A DNA stretch of 64,000 nt, taken from positions 37,677-101,676 of the forward strand of contig USRT01000003.1 of the NCBI GenBank assembly GCA_900557195.1. Reading direction: 5' to 3'. Positions 46,462-56,751 of this stretch are shown here, one piece after another (position 1 is the stretch's first letter; each line of letters starts with the position of its first letter). The notes under the pieces were generated by a model. The model saw nothing but the letters and a program-made list of their open reading frames with translations, made no database searches and had not been told where the DNA came from. This stretch comes from an uncultured Clostridium sp. (lineage in GTDB: Bacteria > Bacillota > Clostridia > TANB77 > CAG-508). Both the position numbers and the translations under genes were made by a program.

Positions 46462-46899
46462 ATGAAAGTAAAAGATTGTATGTGTAATGATGTAAAATTT
46501 GTTACTCCTAATACTACAGTATGTGATTGTGCAAAGCTAATGTGTAATAGTCATATTGGATGTGTTCCTGTGTGTAACGAATCTAAAAATGTTGTTGGTC
46601 TTGTTACAGATAGAGATGTTATAATGCGTGCTATAGCATGTGATAAAGACTATAAAACAACTCCAGTTAGTGATATTATGACTTGCAAAGTATGTTGCTG
46701 TGACGCAAACAGCGATATTAAGGAAGCTGAAAAGTTAATGTCACAAAATGCAGTTAGAAGATTACCTGTAATAGAAAACAATCAAATTATAGGAATTTTA
46801 ACAATAGGGGATTTAGCTAAAAATCAAAATGTAAATGCAGAAGGTGTTTGTGATACGTTAGAAAATATTTGTGATTGTAAAACTAAAAATGCAGAGTAA
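46462..46899 (+). CDS. Two-CBS-domain protein
   Basis: The product is 145 residues with two tandem CBS motifs ('VVGLVTDRDVIMRAIA' and 'IIGILTIGDLAKNQ'), which usually sense adenosyl nucleotides. It is unusually rich in cysteine (about 12), including 'CKVCCCDANS'. It stands alone with AAAGGTGG upstream. Its partner is unknown. Native base use. Confidence 0.85.
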   Translation: MKVKDCMCNDVKFVTPNTTVCDCAKLMCNSHIGCVPVCNESKNVVGLVTDRDVIMRAIACDKDYKTTPVSDIMTCKVCCCDANSDIKEAEKLMSQNAVRRLPVIENNQIIGILTIGDLAKNQNVNAEGVCDTLENICDCKTKNAE

Positions 46900-46959
46900 T
46901 TTATTTGTTACTAGTATAACTTAATTTAGGAATCACAATTGAATTTAATATTATAAAGT

Positions 46960-47000
46960 AAAACAAGTAAATATAAAAAAACTATATTTACTTGTTTTAT
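46960..47000 (+). terminator. Terminator of the CBS gene
   Basis: AAAACAAGTAAATAT pairs with ATATTTACTTGTTTT. Confidence 0.8.
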
Positions 47001-47120
47001 TAATTTTAACAAGAAATTCACTAATAATGTAAACATTAAAAATAGCAAATATTTTAAATCAAAAAACTATTGGAATAAAATTCTTAAAATAACATAAAAT
47101 AAATAATAGAGGTATTACAT

Positions 47121-48219
47121 ATGGTTGTAGATATGAATTATTGGACTAAAGTCCTAAGAAAATTATTTGTTTTAATATTAATGATTGTGCGGTGTATACT
47201 TAGGTTTTAAATTAGCCATATTTTATATGCCTTTTTTAATTGCCTTTGTACTTTCTATGCTAATAGAACCAGTAATCCGTTTTTTTATGAGGAAAATCAA
47301 ATTAAAAAGAAGGACAAGCGCCATAATCGTTTTTATAATAGTAATTGGCATAATAACTGGTCTAATATCGTGGGGAATAATTACATTAATTCAAGAAGCA
47401 TCAAATATGTTAACAGGGCTTAATGAATATTTTGAAAAGACATATATACAAATTCAAAATATAATCTCAAAATCCGAATTTAGTAAACTACAAATACCAG
47501 AAGAGATACAATCAATAGTACAAAATGGAGCAGGAGATTTTTTAGATACAATATCCACATGGTTAAAAACAGGATTAACTAAAGTGTTAAATACATTAAC
47601 TTCACTTCCAACTATAGGATTTTATATAGTGATTTGTATACTATCATTATATTTTATTTGTACAGATAAGATATATATGTTAGATCAATTAGATCATCAT
47701 TTACCTGAAACATGGGTAAAAAGGCTTATAAAACATATAAAAGAAATTGCTAAAGCATTAGGGTGTTACTTAAAAGCACAATCAATTTTAATATTAATTT
47801 CGTTTATTATATCATTAATAGGGTTGTATATTTTTAATTTTATAGGATTGAATGTACAGTTTCCATTAATGGCTGCATTAGGAATAGGATTTGTAGATGC
47901 ACTTCCTATATTCGGTTCTGGAACAGTAATGGTACCTTGGGCAATAATATCTGCTTGTAATGGCGACTTTACACTTGCTATAGCTTTACTTGGATTATGG
48001 GCTTTAATGAGTATTATAAGACAACTAATAGAACCTAAAATAGTTAGTAAGCAAATTGGAATTCATCCAATATTTACTTTAATTGCTATGTATACAGGAT
48101 TTAAATTTATAGGGATTCTAGGAATGCTTATAGGACCAATTATTTTAATTGTATTAAAAAATATTTTTTCTACTATATTAGATAAGGGTATAATGAAATC
48201 AATATTTGAAAGAGAGTGA
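47121..48219 (+). CDS. AI-2E-type (YtvI-like) membrane permease, one CGG +1 shift
   Basis: The product is 365 residues when joined. The first frame encodes 23 residues with a membrane-span start ('KLFVLILMIV'). At CGG 47190 the frame shifts by +1 to G-VYLGFKLAIFYMPFLIAF, completing the first span. Seven more spans and the family motif 'DALPIFGSGTVMVPWAI' follow, with 'EPKIVSKQIGIHPIFTLIAMY' near the C-terminus (in parts). This is the sporulation YtvI branch of the AI-2E/PerM family. The start ATG at 47121 has AGAGGT upstream. Without recoding the ribosome stops six codons after the CGG. Confidence 0.85.
47190..47192 (+). other. CGG +1 recoding site 10 (AI-2E permease)
   Basis: The incoming frame reads GTG-CGG-TGT. 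Skipping C gives LMIV-GVYLGFKLA and restores the first membrane span. Confidence 0.88.
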
Positions 48220-48276
48220 GCTAGATGAAGAAAACTTTAGCCAATCAATTAAATAGAGATAGATAATTAAGGAACA

Positions 48277-48400
48277 TTTTTGACCAAAAGCATGAATATA
48301 AAATTTAGCTTACATTTGAGATTAGCTAAATTCTCTATTCATGCTTTGAATCAGTTTTGCTACCTTCGACTTGGTCAGTTTTTCATCACTCACTAGGTGA
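48277..48400. other. Structured intergenic hairpin region
   Basis: AAAGCATGAATA...TTTAGCT (24 bases) is complementary to AGCTAAATTC...CATGCTTT with two mismatches. It is nested inside TTGACCAA/TTGGTCA and followed by a small CTCACTAGGTGAG palindrome. It is either a long bidirectional terminator or a small structured RNA. Confidence 0.5.
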
Positions 48401-48418
48401 GATTTTGTTTTTTTATTT

Positions 48419-48967
48419 TTATAGTATACTGGAAGTTGGAATATATGAATCATCTGGAGGATAAACATATTCGTCATTTGGTTTATCTGTTTGTTTTATT
48501 TTTGTAACTTCAATAATTGGAATTTCTCCATGATAATTTCCTTTTGTAATTTTGCCTTCAATTTCTATCCAAGTATTATCTGCGAAATTTTTAGATAAAT
48601 TACTATGACATAAAAAGCCAACAACTACAGTTTGGAAATCTGAACTAATAACCATATTTCTTCCTAAAACAAATTGCTCTTCTGAAAAGTCATAAACTCT
48701 ATAAACAAATCCAGTAAATTTAATACGGTTACCTTCATATAAACTTAAATTATTATGAACTTCATTTAGTATATTGGTATAATTTCTACTATTTAATTCA
48801 TTAACTTCACCAGAGTTTAACTCATCATTAATTCTGGATGTTCTTAAGTTTGAGCCGAAAATTTTATAAGCAATTATTCCACATATAATTAGTATTATTA
48901 TAAGTAAAAAAATAAAAAAGTTTTTTATTAATTTGTTTCCATTTAATTTTAAATTATATATAAACAT
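48419..48967 (-). CDS. Membrane-anchored YcgQ/DUF1980-like protein
   Basis: The product is 182 residues. One membrane span (residues 16-36, 'FFIFLLIIILIICGIIAYK') is followed by an outside domain with 'KFTGFVYRVYDF', 'VVVGFLCHSNLS' and 'TWIEIEGKITKGNYHGEIPIIEVTKI' (in parts), an OB-like pattern known from the C-terminal half of YcgQ-type proteins. YcgQ normally pairs with a YcgR permease; none is adjacent. AGAAGG precedes the ATG. Confidence 0.7.
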   Translation of the reverse strand: MFIYNLKLNGNKLIKNFFIFLLIIILIICGIIAYKIFGSNLRTSRINDELNSGEVNELNSRNYTNILNEVHNNLSLYEGNRIKFTGFVYRVYDFSEEQFVLGRNMVISSDFQTVVVGFLCHSNLSKNFADNTWIEIEGKITKGNYHGEIPIIEVTKIKQTDKPNDEYVYPPDDSYIPTSSIL

Positions 48968-49114
48968 AAAATGACCTTCTTTCTTAGTTGTTATATTTTG
49001 GATTAATTATTTTAATAAATAGTATTCTTGAAAAAGAAATATATGCTTGTATTTTAGTAAAATATTATTGTGTTTTTTTGTTGTTAATTTATTATTTTAG
49101 AGAGAATAGTTACC

Positions 49115-49274
49115 GCATAAAGCCATAGTTATATATTTTTTTAAAGCCAAACGCAGATGGTACATACATAGCTAACTTCTCACAAATTTCCTGCGTGGTA
49201 TAAAAATTATTATTGGCAGTCACTGACACGCTTCAAGTTTGGTTTAAAAAAAATATATAACTATGGCTTTATGC
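49115..49274 (-). repeat. Long-hairpin element, copy 2 (core in reverse orientation)
   Basis: The 38-base arms (GCATAAAGCCATAGTTATAT... and its near-perfect complement) surround the same core as 18835-18996, here on the minus strand. The arms share no sequence with those of copy 1. The outer flanks GTTACCG and GCTTTTAAATAA are the same and in the same orientation as in copy 1. Confidence 0.75.
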
Positions 49275-49422
49275 TAATATGAGCTTTTAAATAAAATGTA
49301 AATATTGGTAGATGATATATTTAAATTTATAATAATTTATACTTGCTAAAAATAATAAAGAGTGGTATATTACTATGGAAGTAATAAAACATATATACAT
49401 AAGATAGAAAGGGAGAAAATAA

Positions 49423-52185
49423 ATGGGTATATTTAGCAATGTATTTAAATCTTATAGTGAAAAAGAAGTTAAGAGAGTTATGCCAATAGTAGCAAGCATC
49501 AATGAATTAGAAGAATCTATAAGTAAATTATCTGATGATGAATTAAAAAATAAAACAGGAGAATTTAAAGCAAAGCTTGCAGAAGGTAAAACTTTAGATG
49601 ATATATTACCTGAAAGCTTTGCTGTTGTAAGAGAAGCATCTAAAAGAGTTTTAGGATTAAGACATTTTGATGTTCAATTAATAGGTGGTATTATCTTACA
49701 TCAAGGTAGAATTGCAGAAATGAAAACAGGTGAAGGAAAAACATTAGTTGCAACACTTCCAGCATATTTAAATGCATTAACAGGTGAAGGTGTTCATGTA
49801 ATTACAGTAAACGATTACCTAGCTAAAAGAGATAGCGAATGGATGGGAAAATTATATAGATTTTTAGGACTAACAGTTGGTCTTATTATAAATGGAATGA
49901 ATCCAAAAGAAAAACAAGAAGCATATAATTGTGATATTACATATGGAACAAATAATGAATTTGGATTTGATTATCTAAGAGATAATATGGTTATATATAA
50001 AAATCAATTAGTACAAAGAAAATTAGCATATGCTATTGTAGACGAAATTGATAGTATTTTAGTTGATGAGGCTCGTACACCACTTATTATTTCTGGTAGA
50101 GCAAGTGCATCATCAAATTTATATAAAAAAGCAGATAGTTTTGTTAGAAAATTAACTCCAAAAATTATCGTAGAAGAAGATGTTAAAGATTACGAACAAG
50201 CTGAAGACAATGAAAAATTTGATTATATAGTAGATTTAAAAGCAAAATCTGCAACCCTTACACAAAAAGGTATAGAAAAAGCTGAAAGAGAATTTGGAAT
50301 ATCTAATTTCAATGACTTAGATAACTCTGAATTAGTTCATAATGTAAACCAAGCATTAAGAGCATATGGAATAATGAAAAAAGATGTTGACTATATCGTA
50401 AAAGACGGAGAAGTTTTAATTGTAGATGAATTTACAGGAAGAATTATGTATGGAAGAAGATACAATAATGGATTACATCAAGCAATCGAAGCAAAAGAAA
50501 AAGTAAAAATTGCAGACGAATCTAAAACTTTAGCAACAATTACATTCCAAAATTACTTTAGAATGTATGGTAAGTTATCTGGTATGACTGGTACTGCTAT
50601 GACAGAAGAAAATGAATTCCAAGAAATATATAAATTAGATGTTATAGAAATCCCAACAAATAAACCAATGATTAGAAAAGATAATTCAGATATTGTTTAC
50701 AAAAATGAAGATGCTAAATTTAGAGCTGTAATAAAAGATATAAAGATAAGTCATGAAAAAGGACAACCAGTTCTAGTAGGTACTGTATCTATCAGTAAAT
50801 CAGAAAAATTAAGTAACTTATTAAACAAAGAGGGAATACCTCATGTTGTTTTAAATGCAAAATATCATGAAAAAGAAGCAGAAATAGTAGCACAAGCTGG
50901 TAAGCTAGGAGCAGTAACAATTGCTACAAACATGGCAGGTCGTGGTACAGATATTATGCTTGGAGGAAATAGTGAATATTTAGCAAAACAAGAAATGAGA
51001 AAATTAAATTATTCTGCAGAACAAATAGAACAAGCTACAGCATTTAACGAAACAGACGATAAAGAGATCTTAGATGCAAGAGCTAAATTTAGAGAATTAG
51101 AAAAGAAATATGATGAACAAATAAAAGAAGAAAAACAAAAAGTAATTGAAGCTGGTGGATTAAAAATTATTGGTACAGAAAGACATGAATCAAGAAGAAT
51201 TGATAATCAGCTTCGTGGACGTAGTGGTCGTCAAGGGGATCCAGGAGAATCTAGATTCTATATTGGATTAGATGATGATTTAATGAAAATATTTGGTGGA
51301 AATGCAATATCAAAAGTATATAACACTTTAGGTGCAGATGAAGATATGCCAATTGAATCAAAAATTATATCAAAATCTGTAGAATCTGCTCAAAAGAAAG
51401 TAGAAGATAGAAACTTTAGCATAAGAAAACATGTACTTCAATATGATGATGTTATGAACACACAAAGAGAAATTATATACAAACAAAGAAGAGATGTTCT
51501 AGATGGAGAAAACTTAAAAGAAAGCATTTTAAAAATGATGGATTCTTCTATAGAAAACTTAGTATCTGTATATACTGCTGATGTAGAGAATGTAAATAAA
51601 GAAGCATTTATGCAAGATGTTAAAATGTCATTTGATGTAGACGAATTAGATAGTTTAAAACAAGAAAAAATAAATCCAGAAGACATAATAAACGAATTAA
51701 AAGAAAAAGTTAATAATATATATGAAGCAAAAGAAAAAGAATTCGGAGAAGAAGATTTAAGGGAACTTGAAAGAGTTGTAATGTTAAAAGTCGTAGACCA
51801 AAAATGGATGGATCATATTGATAATATGGATGAATTAAAAAATGGTATTGGTCTTCGTGCATATGGACAAAAAGATCCTGTTGTTCAATACAGAATAGAA
51901 GGATTTGATATGTTTGATGAAATGGTTGAAGACATAAAAAATGAAGTATCAAAAATCTTACTACACATTCAAAAGAAAGAAGGAGTAACAAGAAAAGAAA
52001 CATCTCAAATTACAAATGCAAGTTTAGAAGATACAGCAATTAATCTAGTAGATGGAAACCTTTCAGAAAAAGAAGGCGGAATGAATAAAACAGTAGTTAA
52101 TCAAGGTCCAAAAATTGGAAGGAATGATTTATGTCCATGTGGTTCAGGAAAGAAGTATAAAAATTGTTGCGGAAAGAACGCATAA
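49423..52185 (+). CDS. secA: Preprotein translocase ATPase SecA
   Basis: SecA drives export through SecYEG. The product is 920 residues: Walker A 'MKTGEGKTLVA', DEAD-type 'VDEIDSILVDEARTPL', 'TNMAGRGTDIMLGG', 'QLRGRSGRQGDPG', and a C-terminal zinc tail 'CPCGSGKKYKNCCGK'. All domains are in order and unbroken; the CGG letters near the end (GGC-GGA, TGC-GGA) are out of frame. AAAGGGAG precedes the ATG. The long-hairpin element lies 150 bases upstream. Confidence 0.97.
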   Translation: MGIFSNVFKSYSEKEVKRVMPIVASINELEESISKLSDDELKNKTGEFKAKLAEGKTLDDILPESFAVVREASKRVLGLRHFDVQLIGGIILHQGRIAEMKTGEGKTLVATLPAYLNALTGEGVHVITVNDYLAKRDSEWMGKLYRFLGLTVGLIINGMNPKEKQEAYNCDITYGTNNEFGFDYLRDNMVIYKNQLVQRKLAYAIVDEIDSILVDEARTPLIISGRASASSNLYKKADSFVRKLTPKIIVEEDVKDYEQAEDNEKFDYIVDLKAKSATLTQKGIEKAEREFGISNFNDLDNSELVHNVNQALRAYGIMKKDVDYIVKDGEVLIVDEFTGRIMYGRRYNNGLHQAIEAKEKVKIADESKTLATITFQNYFRMYGKLSGMTGTAMTEENEFQEIYKLDVIEIPTNKPMIRKDNSDIVYKNEDAKFRAVIKDIKISHEKGQPVLVGTVSISKSEKLSNLLNKEGIPHVVLNAKYHEKEAEIVAQAGKLGAVTIATNMAGRGTDIMLGGNSEYLAKQEMRKLNYSAEQIEQATAFNETDDKEILDARAKFRELEKKYDEQIKEEKQKVIEAGGLKIIGTERHESRRIDNQLRGRSGRQGDPGESRFYIGLDDDLMKIFGGNAISKVYNTLGADEDMPIESKIISKSVESAQKKVEDRNFSIRKHVLQYDDVMNTQREIIYKQRRDVLDGENLKESILKMMDSSIENLVSVYTADVENVNKEAFMQDVKMSFDVDELDSLKQEKINPEDIINELKEKVNNIYEAKEKEFGEEDLRELERVVMLKVVDQKWMDHIDNMDELKNGIGLRAYGQKDPVVQYRIEGFDMFDEMVEDIKNEVSKILLHIQKKEGVTRKETSQITNASLEDTAINLVDGNLSEKEGGMNKTVVNQGPKIGRNDLCPCGSGKKYKNCCGKNA

Positions 52186-52636
52186 ATAGTAGATTACACA
52201 GAGTTTATGAAAAACTACAAATCAGCAAGGTTAGTTCGTTTAGTTAACAAAAATATAAAAATGCGAACAAAAAGTAATAAAAGAAGAGGAATGTAGACAT
52301 AGGATATATGTTGACATTCCTTTTCTGCTGTGTAAAAATATAAAGGGATAGAGGTAAAAGATGGTTAGATATCAGAAAATGTTGCAAAGCATATCAATAT
52401 CAATTTGAAATAGCAAAAGTTAATGAAGAATCAAAAAGAAATTTTTATATCAAGAGAACTATAAATCAATCTAATTTCACATATTTAATAAAAATGCTAT
52501 AATATTAAAACTTAAAATTAAGATATTCTTATGAAAATAAGTATTATCTTATTTTTTTTGCAAACTTGGTTTTATTCAATAATTCTTCAATATTTTTATA
52601 TTATTATAAAAATAAATTTAAAGAAAGGAATTTGAT
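52186..52636. other. Intergenic region downstream of secA
   Basis: A hairpin AGGAATGT...ACATTCCT with a T run (52287-52325) is the probable secA terminator. A later open stretch (about 52380-52503) gives no recognisable protein. GAAAGGA at 52623 serves the next gene. Confidence 0.5.
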
Positions 52637-53347
52637 ATGTCTGAATTTTTTAGAAGAATTGAAAAGAAATATATTATAACAAAAGAGCAATATTTAATGT
52701 TAAAAGAAATTATAGAAAATAAGATGATAGAAGATGAACATGGTAAAAGTACAATTTGCAATATTTACTTTGACACAGGACAATTTGATTTAATAAGACA
52801 TTCTATCACAAAACCAGTATACAAAGATAAAATAAGGCTCAGAAGTTATAATATACCAACTAATAATAGCATTGTTTATTTAGAAATAAAAAGAAAATAT
52901 AAAGGAGAAGTAAGCAAAAGAAGAAGTGAAATGCAATTAAATGAATTTTATGAATATATGAAGGATAAAAATTCATTTGCTAAAGAAAATCAAGTAAGAA
53001 AAGAAATATTATATTACTTTCAATTTTATGATTTAAAGGAAGCAATGTTTGTATCATATTATAGAAGAGCTTATTATGATAGGAATAATAGAGATTTTAG
53101 AGTTACATTTGATAGTAATATAATAGCTAGAAATTATGATTTAAAGCTAGAAAAAGGAATCTATGGTGATAACATTTTAAAAAATGATAAGTACATTATG
53201 GAAATAAAAACATTAGGAGCAATACCAATTTGGTTTGTTAAAATATTAGATGAACTTAAAATATGTCCATGTGGTTTTTCAAAATATGGAGAAGCATATA
53301 CACAATTGGTATTAAAAGCGAACAGTATGTTTAAATGTGTAGTTTAA
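52637..53347 (+). CDS. VTC-domain (polyphosphate polymerase-like) protein
   Basis: The product is 236 residues. The CYTH/VTC tunnel fold is recognised from 'RRIEKKYIITKEQY', 'ICNIYFDT', 'KIRLRSYN', 'VYLEIKRKYKG', 'YRRAYYD' and 'YIMEIKTLGAIP', rich in the Lys/Arg that bind triphosphate or polyphosphate. In bacteria such proteins occur with DUF4956 and CotH or beta-helix genes, exactly as here. It is the first gene of a three-gene operon. Confidence 0.88.
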   Translation: MSEFFRRIEKKYIITKEQYLMLKEIIENKMIEDEHGKSTICNIYFDTGQFDLIRHSITKPVYKDKIRLRSYNIPTNNSIVYLEIKRKYKGEVSKRRSEMQLNEFYEYMKDKNSFAKENQVRKEILYYFQFYDLKEAMFVSYYRRAYYDRNNRDFRVTFDSNIIARNYDLKLEKGIYGDNILKNDKYIMEIKTLGAIPIWFVKILDELKICPCGFSKYGEAYTQLVLKANSMFKCVV

Positions 53348-53361
53348 GGAGGAAATAAATT

Positions 53362-54040
53362 ATGTTAGAAAGTGTTTTTAGTGAAGGAACACAAGTTTCA
53401 ATTAGCTTTGGAAGTTGTTTGATTTGCATATTGGTATCTATTATATTAGGAGTAGTAATAAGTTTTACTCATAAAATGACTACGAAAACAACACCGAATT
53501 TTTTATTGACATTAACTGTTTTACCAGTATTAGTACAAGTGGTCATATTTTTAGTAAATGGAAATTTAGGTACTGCATTTGCAGTTGCAGGAGCTTTTGG
53601 ATTAGTAAGATTTAGAAGCATGCCGGGTAATTCAAAAGAAATTGTAAGTGTATTTTGGGCTATGGCCGTTCGGATTAGGACTTGGAATGGGTTTTGTAAC
53701 ATATACGATTTTTATTACAATCATAGTTGCGGTTTTAGTTATAGCTATAACTAAATTTGTAAATAAAACTCAAGATTTATCAGCAAGAAAATTAAAAATA
53801 GTAATACCAGAAGATTTAGATTATGATGAAGTTTTTAATGATATATTTAAAAAATATACAAATAAAGTAGAAATTTTAAAAGTAAAGACAACAAATATGG
53901 GAAGCATGTATGAATTGATTTATGCCGTTAGTATGAAGATAAATCTTAAGGAAAAGGATTTCCTAGATGAAATAAGATGCAGAAATGGAAATATGTTAGT
54001 TAGTTTAGAAAGACAAGAATTAAGTGAGGTAGAGCTATAA
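53362..54040 (+). CDS. DUF4956 membrane protein, one CGG +1 shift
   Basis: The product is 225 residues when joined. Four membrane spans surround the conserved 'AFGLVRFRSMPGNSKEIVSVFWAMAVG' core (shown in parts: GLVRFRSMPGNSKEI). The frame shifts by +1 at CGG 53671 after residue 103 to give WAMAV-GLGLGMGFVTY. The cytoplasmic C-terminal domain ('ARKLKIVIPEDLDYDEVF') follows. It is 14 bases after the VTC gene and overlaps the next gene by one base (TAATG). The tight coupling shows that the joined frame, not the first, sets the gene end. Confidence 0.88.
53671..53673 (+). other. CGG +1 recoding site 11 (DUF4956)
   Basis: The incoming frame reads GTT-CGG-ATT. Skipping C gives FWAMAV-GLGLGMG, the conserved segment. 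Confidence 0.9.
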
Positions 54041-55908
54041 TGAACAATAATGAAATAAAAAATAATAAAAAACTAAAGATTTTTATTAGTGCATTAGTAC
54101 TAATTGTAGTCGTTGTTTTAATTTGCCTTTATAAGAAATCAAATAATCAAAATTTAGGAACTACGCAAATAGAACTAGAAAGTACAAATTTAGAAGTCGA
54201 GTATAGCAATTCAGAACTTACAGGAGAATGGTCAGATTATGTGGCAAAAATAAATTTATCTGATTCAAAAACTATTATAGAAGGCAAAGGTGTAACAACA
54301 ATAGGTAACACAATAAAAATAAGTTCTGCTGGAACATATTATATAACAGGCAATATATCAGATGGCAATATTATAATAGATGGGTCAAAGAATGATGAAG
54401 TTCAATTGGTATTAGATAATGCATCAATTACAAGTAACACTACAGCACCAATAAATGGAATAGAATGTAAGAAATTAACAATCACTTTAGCTGACGATTC
54501 AGAAAATACTATAACTGATAGCGAAAATTATACAATATTTACAGATACAGAAAAGTCAGAACCAGATGGAGCAATATTTACAAAAACAGACTTAGTTATT
54601 AATGGAGCTGGAAAACTGACTGTAAATGCAAACTACTTAGATGGAATAGCAAGTAAAGATGAATTGAAAATAATAAATAGTAACATAATAATAAATTCTA
54701 AAGATGATGGAATTAGGGGAAAAGATTATGTTGCTATAAATAATGCAAACATACAAATAAAATCTAATGGAGATGGAATAAAATCTACTAATAATGAAGA
54801 TAGTAAATTAGGCTATATTGCAATAGAAGGAGGAACTATTAATATTAACTCTGAATCTGATGGAATACAGGCTGAAACCATATTAAACATATCATCAAGT
54901 TCGACAATAAATATAACGACAACTGGAGAAATAACATCTTCAAGTAATAATAATAAGGAGTTTGGTCGTGGTGGCTATAAAGAAAGTTATTTAATTTCTG
55001 AAAGTGGAGCAAGTGCAGAAGACTCTAAAAGCAGTAAGGGATTAAAGGCTGGAACTGAAATAACGATTGAAAATGGAAATATAGAAGTTAAAAGTACAGA
55101 TGATAGTATACACTCAAATGGAATAATTGTAATAAATAATGGAAATATAAAAGCATCTAGTGGAGACGATGGTATTCATGCAGATACTAATATTGTAATA
55201 AATGGAGGGAATATAGATATTATAAAAAGTTATGAAGGAATAGAAAGTGCATATATCGAAATAAATGGAGGTAACATATCTGTAGTTTCTTCAGATGATG
55301 GAATAAATGTTGGAGGAGGAAACGATAGTTCAGCTATAGGTGGAAGACAAGGTCAAAATAGTTTTAGTGAGATACAATCTTCAAATAGAAAAATGGTTAT
55401 TAACAATGGAAAAGTGCTAGTAAATGCTAGTGGAGATGGACTTGATTCTAATGGATCAATATATATAAATGGAGGAGATATCACAGTTGCAGGTCCAACA
55501 TCTTCTGGAGATGGAGCGCTAGACTATGATGGAGAATGTGTTATTATAGGAGGAAATTTAATATTATATGGAGCTTATGGGATGTGGCAAAATCCATCAA
55601 GTAATTCAACACAATGCACTTTAACATTTAAAACTTCAGGGAATTCAGGAGATGTAATATCTTTAAAAGATAATTCTGGCAATGAAATAACATCATTTAA
55701 AACAGAAAAAACATATGGAGGAATTACAATTTCAAATGCAAATATTAAACAAGGAAATACTTATACTTTATATATAAATGGCACAAGTATTGGAAGTTTG
55801 CAAGCAAATAATGTAATTACATCAAATTCTTCAACAAATGAAAATGGTATGCAAGGTGGGGGAAGAGGAATGCAACAAAATAATGACGGAAAACAAAAAT
55901 TTAAATAA
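54040..55908 (+). CDS. Secreted beta-helix / carbohydrate-binding-domain protein
   Basis: The product is 622 residues. An N-terminal membrane anchor (residues 13-30) leads a long parallel beta-helix made of repeats with 'DDGIRGK', 'GDGIKST', 'SDGIQAE', 'DDGIHAD', 'DDGINVGGG' and 'GDGLDSNG' turns. It ends in a Gln/Gly/Asn-rich tail. It matches the 'carbohydrate-binding domain-containing' proteins found downstream of VTC/DUF4956 genes in Clostridia, probably surface-exposed. The start ATG overlaps the DUF4956 stop by one base, so the two are translationally coupled. Confidence 0.82.
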   Translation: MNNNEIKNNKKLKIFISALVLIVVVVLICLYKKSNNQNLGTTQIELESTNLEVEYSNSELTGEWSDYVAKINLSDSKTIIEGKGVTTIGNTIKISSAGTYYITGNISDGNIIIDGSKNDEVQLVLDNASITSNTTAPINGIECKKLTITLADDSENTITDSENYTIFTDTEKSEPDGAIFTKTDLVINGAGKLTVNANYLDGIASKDELKIINSNIIINSKDDGIRGKDYVAINNANIQIKSNGDGIKSTNNEDSKLGYIAIEGGTININSESDGIQAETILNISSSSTINITTTGEITSSSNNNKEFGRGGYKESYLISESGASAEDSKSSKGLKAGTEITIENGNIEVKSTDDSIHSNGIIVINNGNIKASSGDDGIHADTNIVINGGNIDIIKSYEGIESAYIEINGGNISVVSSDDGINVGGGNDSSAIGGRQGQNSFSEIQSSNRKMVINNGKVLVNASGDGLDSNGSIYINGGDITVAGPTSSGDGALDYDGECVIIGGNLILYGAYGMWQNPSSNSTQCTLTFKTSGNSGDVISLKDNSGNEITSFKTEKTYGGITISNANIKQGNTYTLYINGTSIGSLQANNVITSNSSTNENGMQGGGRGMQQNNDGKQKFK

Positions 55909-55982
55909 ATTTTCAATAATACTATAAAATGCTATATATATTATTTATTTCAAAACAGCTCTTGTTCTTTATATAAATTTCT

Positions 55983-56013
55983 CAGGACAAAAAAATTTCA
56001 TTTTTTTGTCCTG
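55983..56013 (+). terminator. Terminator of the VTC operon
   Basis: AGGACAAAAAAAT pairs with ATTTTTTTGTCCT around a short loop. Confidence 0.8.
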
Positions 56014-56091
56014 TAAATTTCTACTTTCATTTGACATAACAAAAATACAGTATATAATAATATTATTAAACTAAAAAAAGAAGGAAATAAA

Positions 56092-56736
56092 ATGGCAAAA
56101 ATATTAATAGTAGAAGATGAAAAGAATATATCTGATTTAATTAAAGACACTATAAGCCTAGCTCATTATGAATATTATTGTAGTTATGATGGTGAAGATG
56201 CATTAAGTAAAATAAAAGAAAATAAATATGATTTAATATTATTAGACATTATGCTGCCTAAAATAGATGGATTTGAGATAATCGAAAAAATAAAAACTAT
56301 AGATACACCAATTATATTTTTATCAGCCAAAAATGATGTTAATTCAATAGTAAAAGGACTTAAAGGTGGAGGAATAGACTATATTACAAAGCCTTTTGAA
56401 CCTTTAGAACTACTTGCACGAATTGAGCTAAGAATTAGTAAAACCAAAGAGAATATTCATAAATTTAAAAATATTACTGTTAATCTTGATACAAGAGAAG
56501 TAAGCAAAGATGAAGAAAAAATATGTTTAGCACCTAAAGAATATGATTTATTAATTTTAATATTAAACAACAAAAATAAAGTATTATCGAGAGATGAAAT
56601 ACTAGACAAAGTATGGAATATTGAAACTGATGTAGAAACTAGAACTGTTGATTATCATATACAACAATTAAGAAAGAAATTAGATTTAAAGGAAAATTTA
56701 ATTACAATTCATGGTGTAGGATATATATTAAAATAA
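56092..56736 (+). CDS. OmpR-family response regulator
   Basis: The product is 214 residues. The receiver domain has the acid pocket 'VEDE', phospho-acceptor Asp in 'LILLDIMLP' and Lys in 'YITKPFE'. 'LKGGGIDY' is a slight variant of the usual GADDY. The C-terminal winged helix ends 'TIHGVGYILK'. AGAAGGA precedes the ATG. It is followed by its histidine kinase 15 bases on, and could control the adjacent VTC operon, which is inference. Confidence 0.93.
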   Translation: MAKILIVEDEKNISDLIKDTISLAHYEYYCSYDGEDALSKIKENKYDLILLDIMLPKIDGFEIIEKIKTIDTPIIFLSAKNDVNSIVKGLKGGGIDYITKPFEPLELLARIELRISKTKENIHKFKNITVNLDTREVSKDEEKICLAPKEYDLLILILNNKNKVLSRDEILDKVWNIETDVETRTVDYHIQQLRKKLDLKENLITIHGVGYILK

Positions 56737-56751
56737 TATGGGAGATAAGTT

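Noticed and set aside
52380..52503. Open stretch after secA as a gene
   Set aside because: No start codon with a ribosome site and no recognisable sequence; treated as intergenic.
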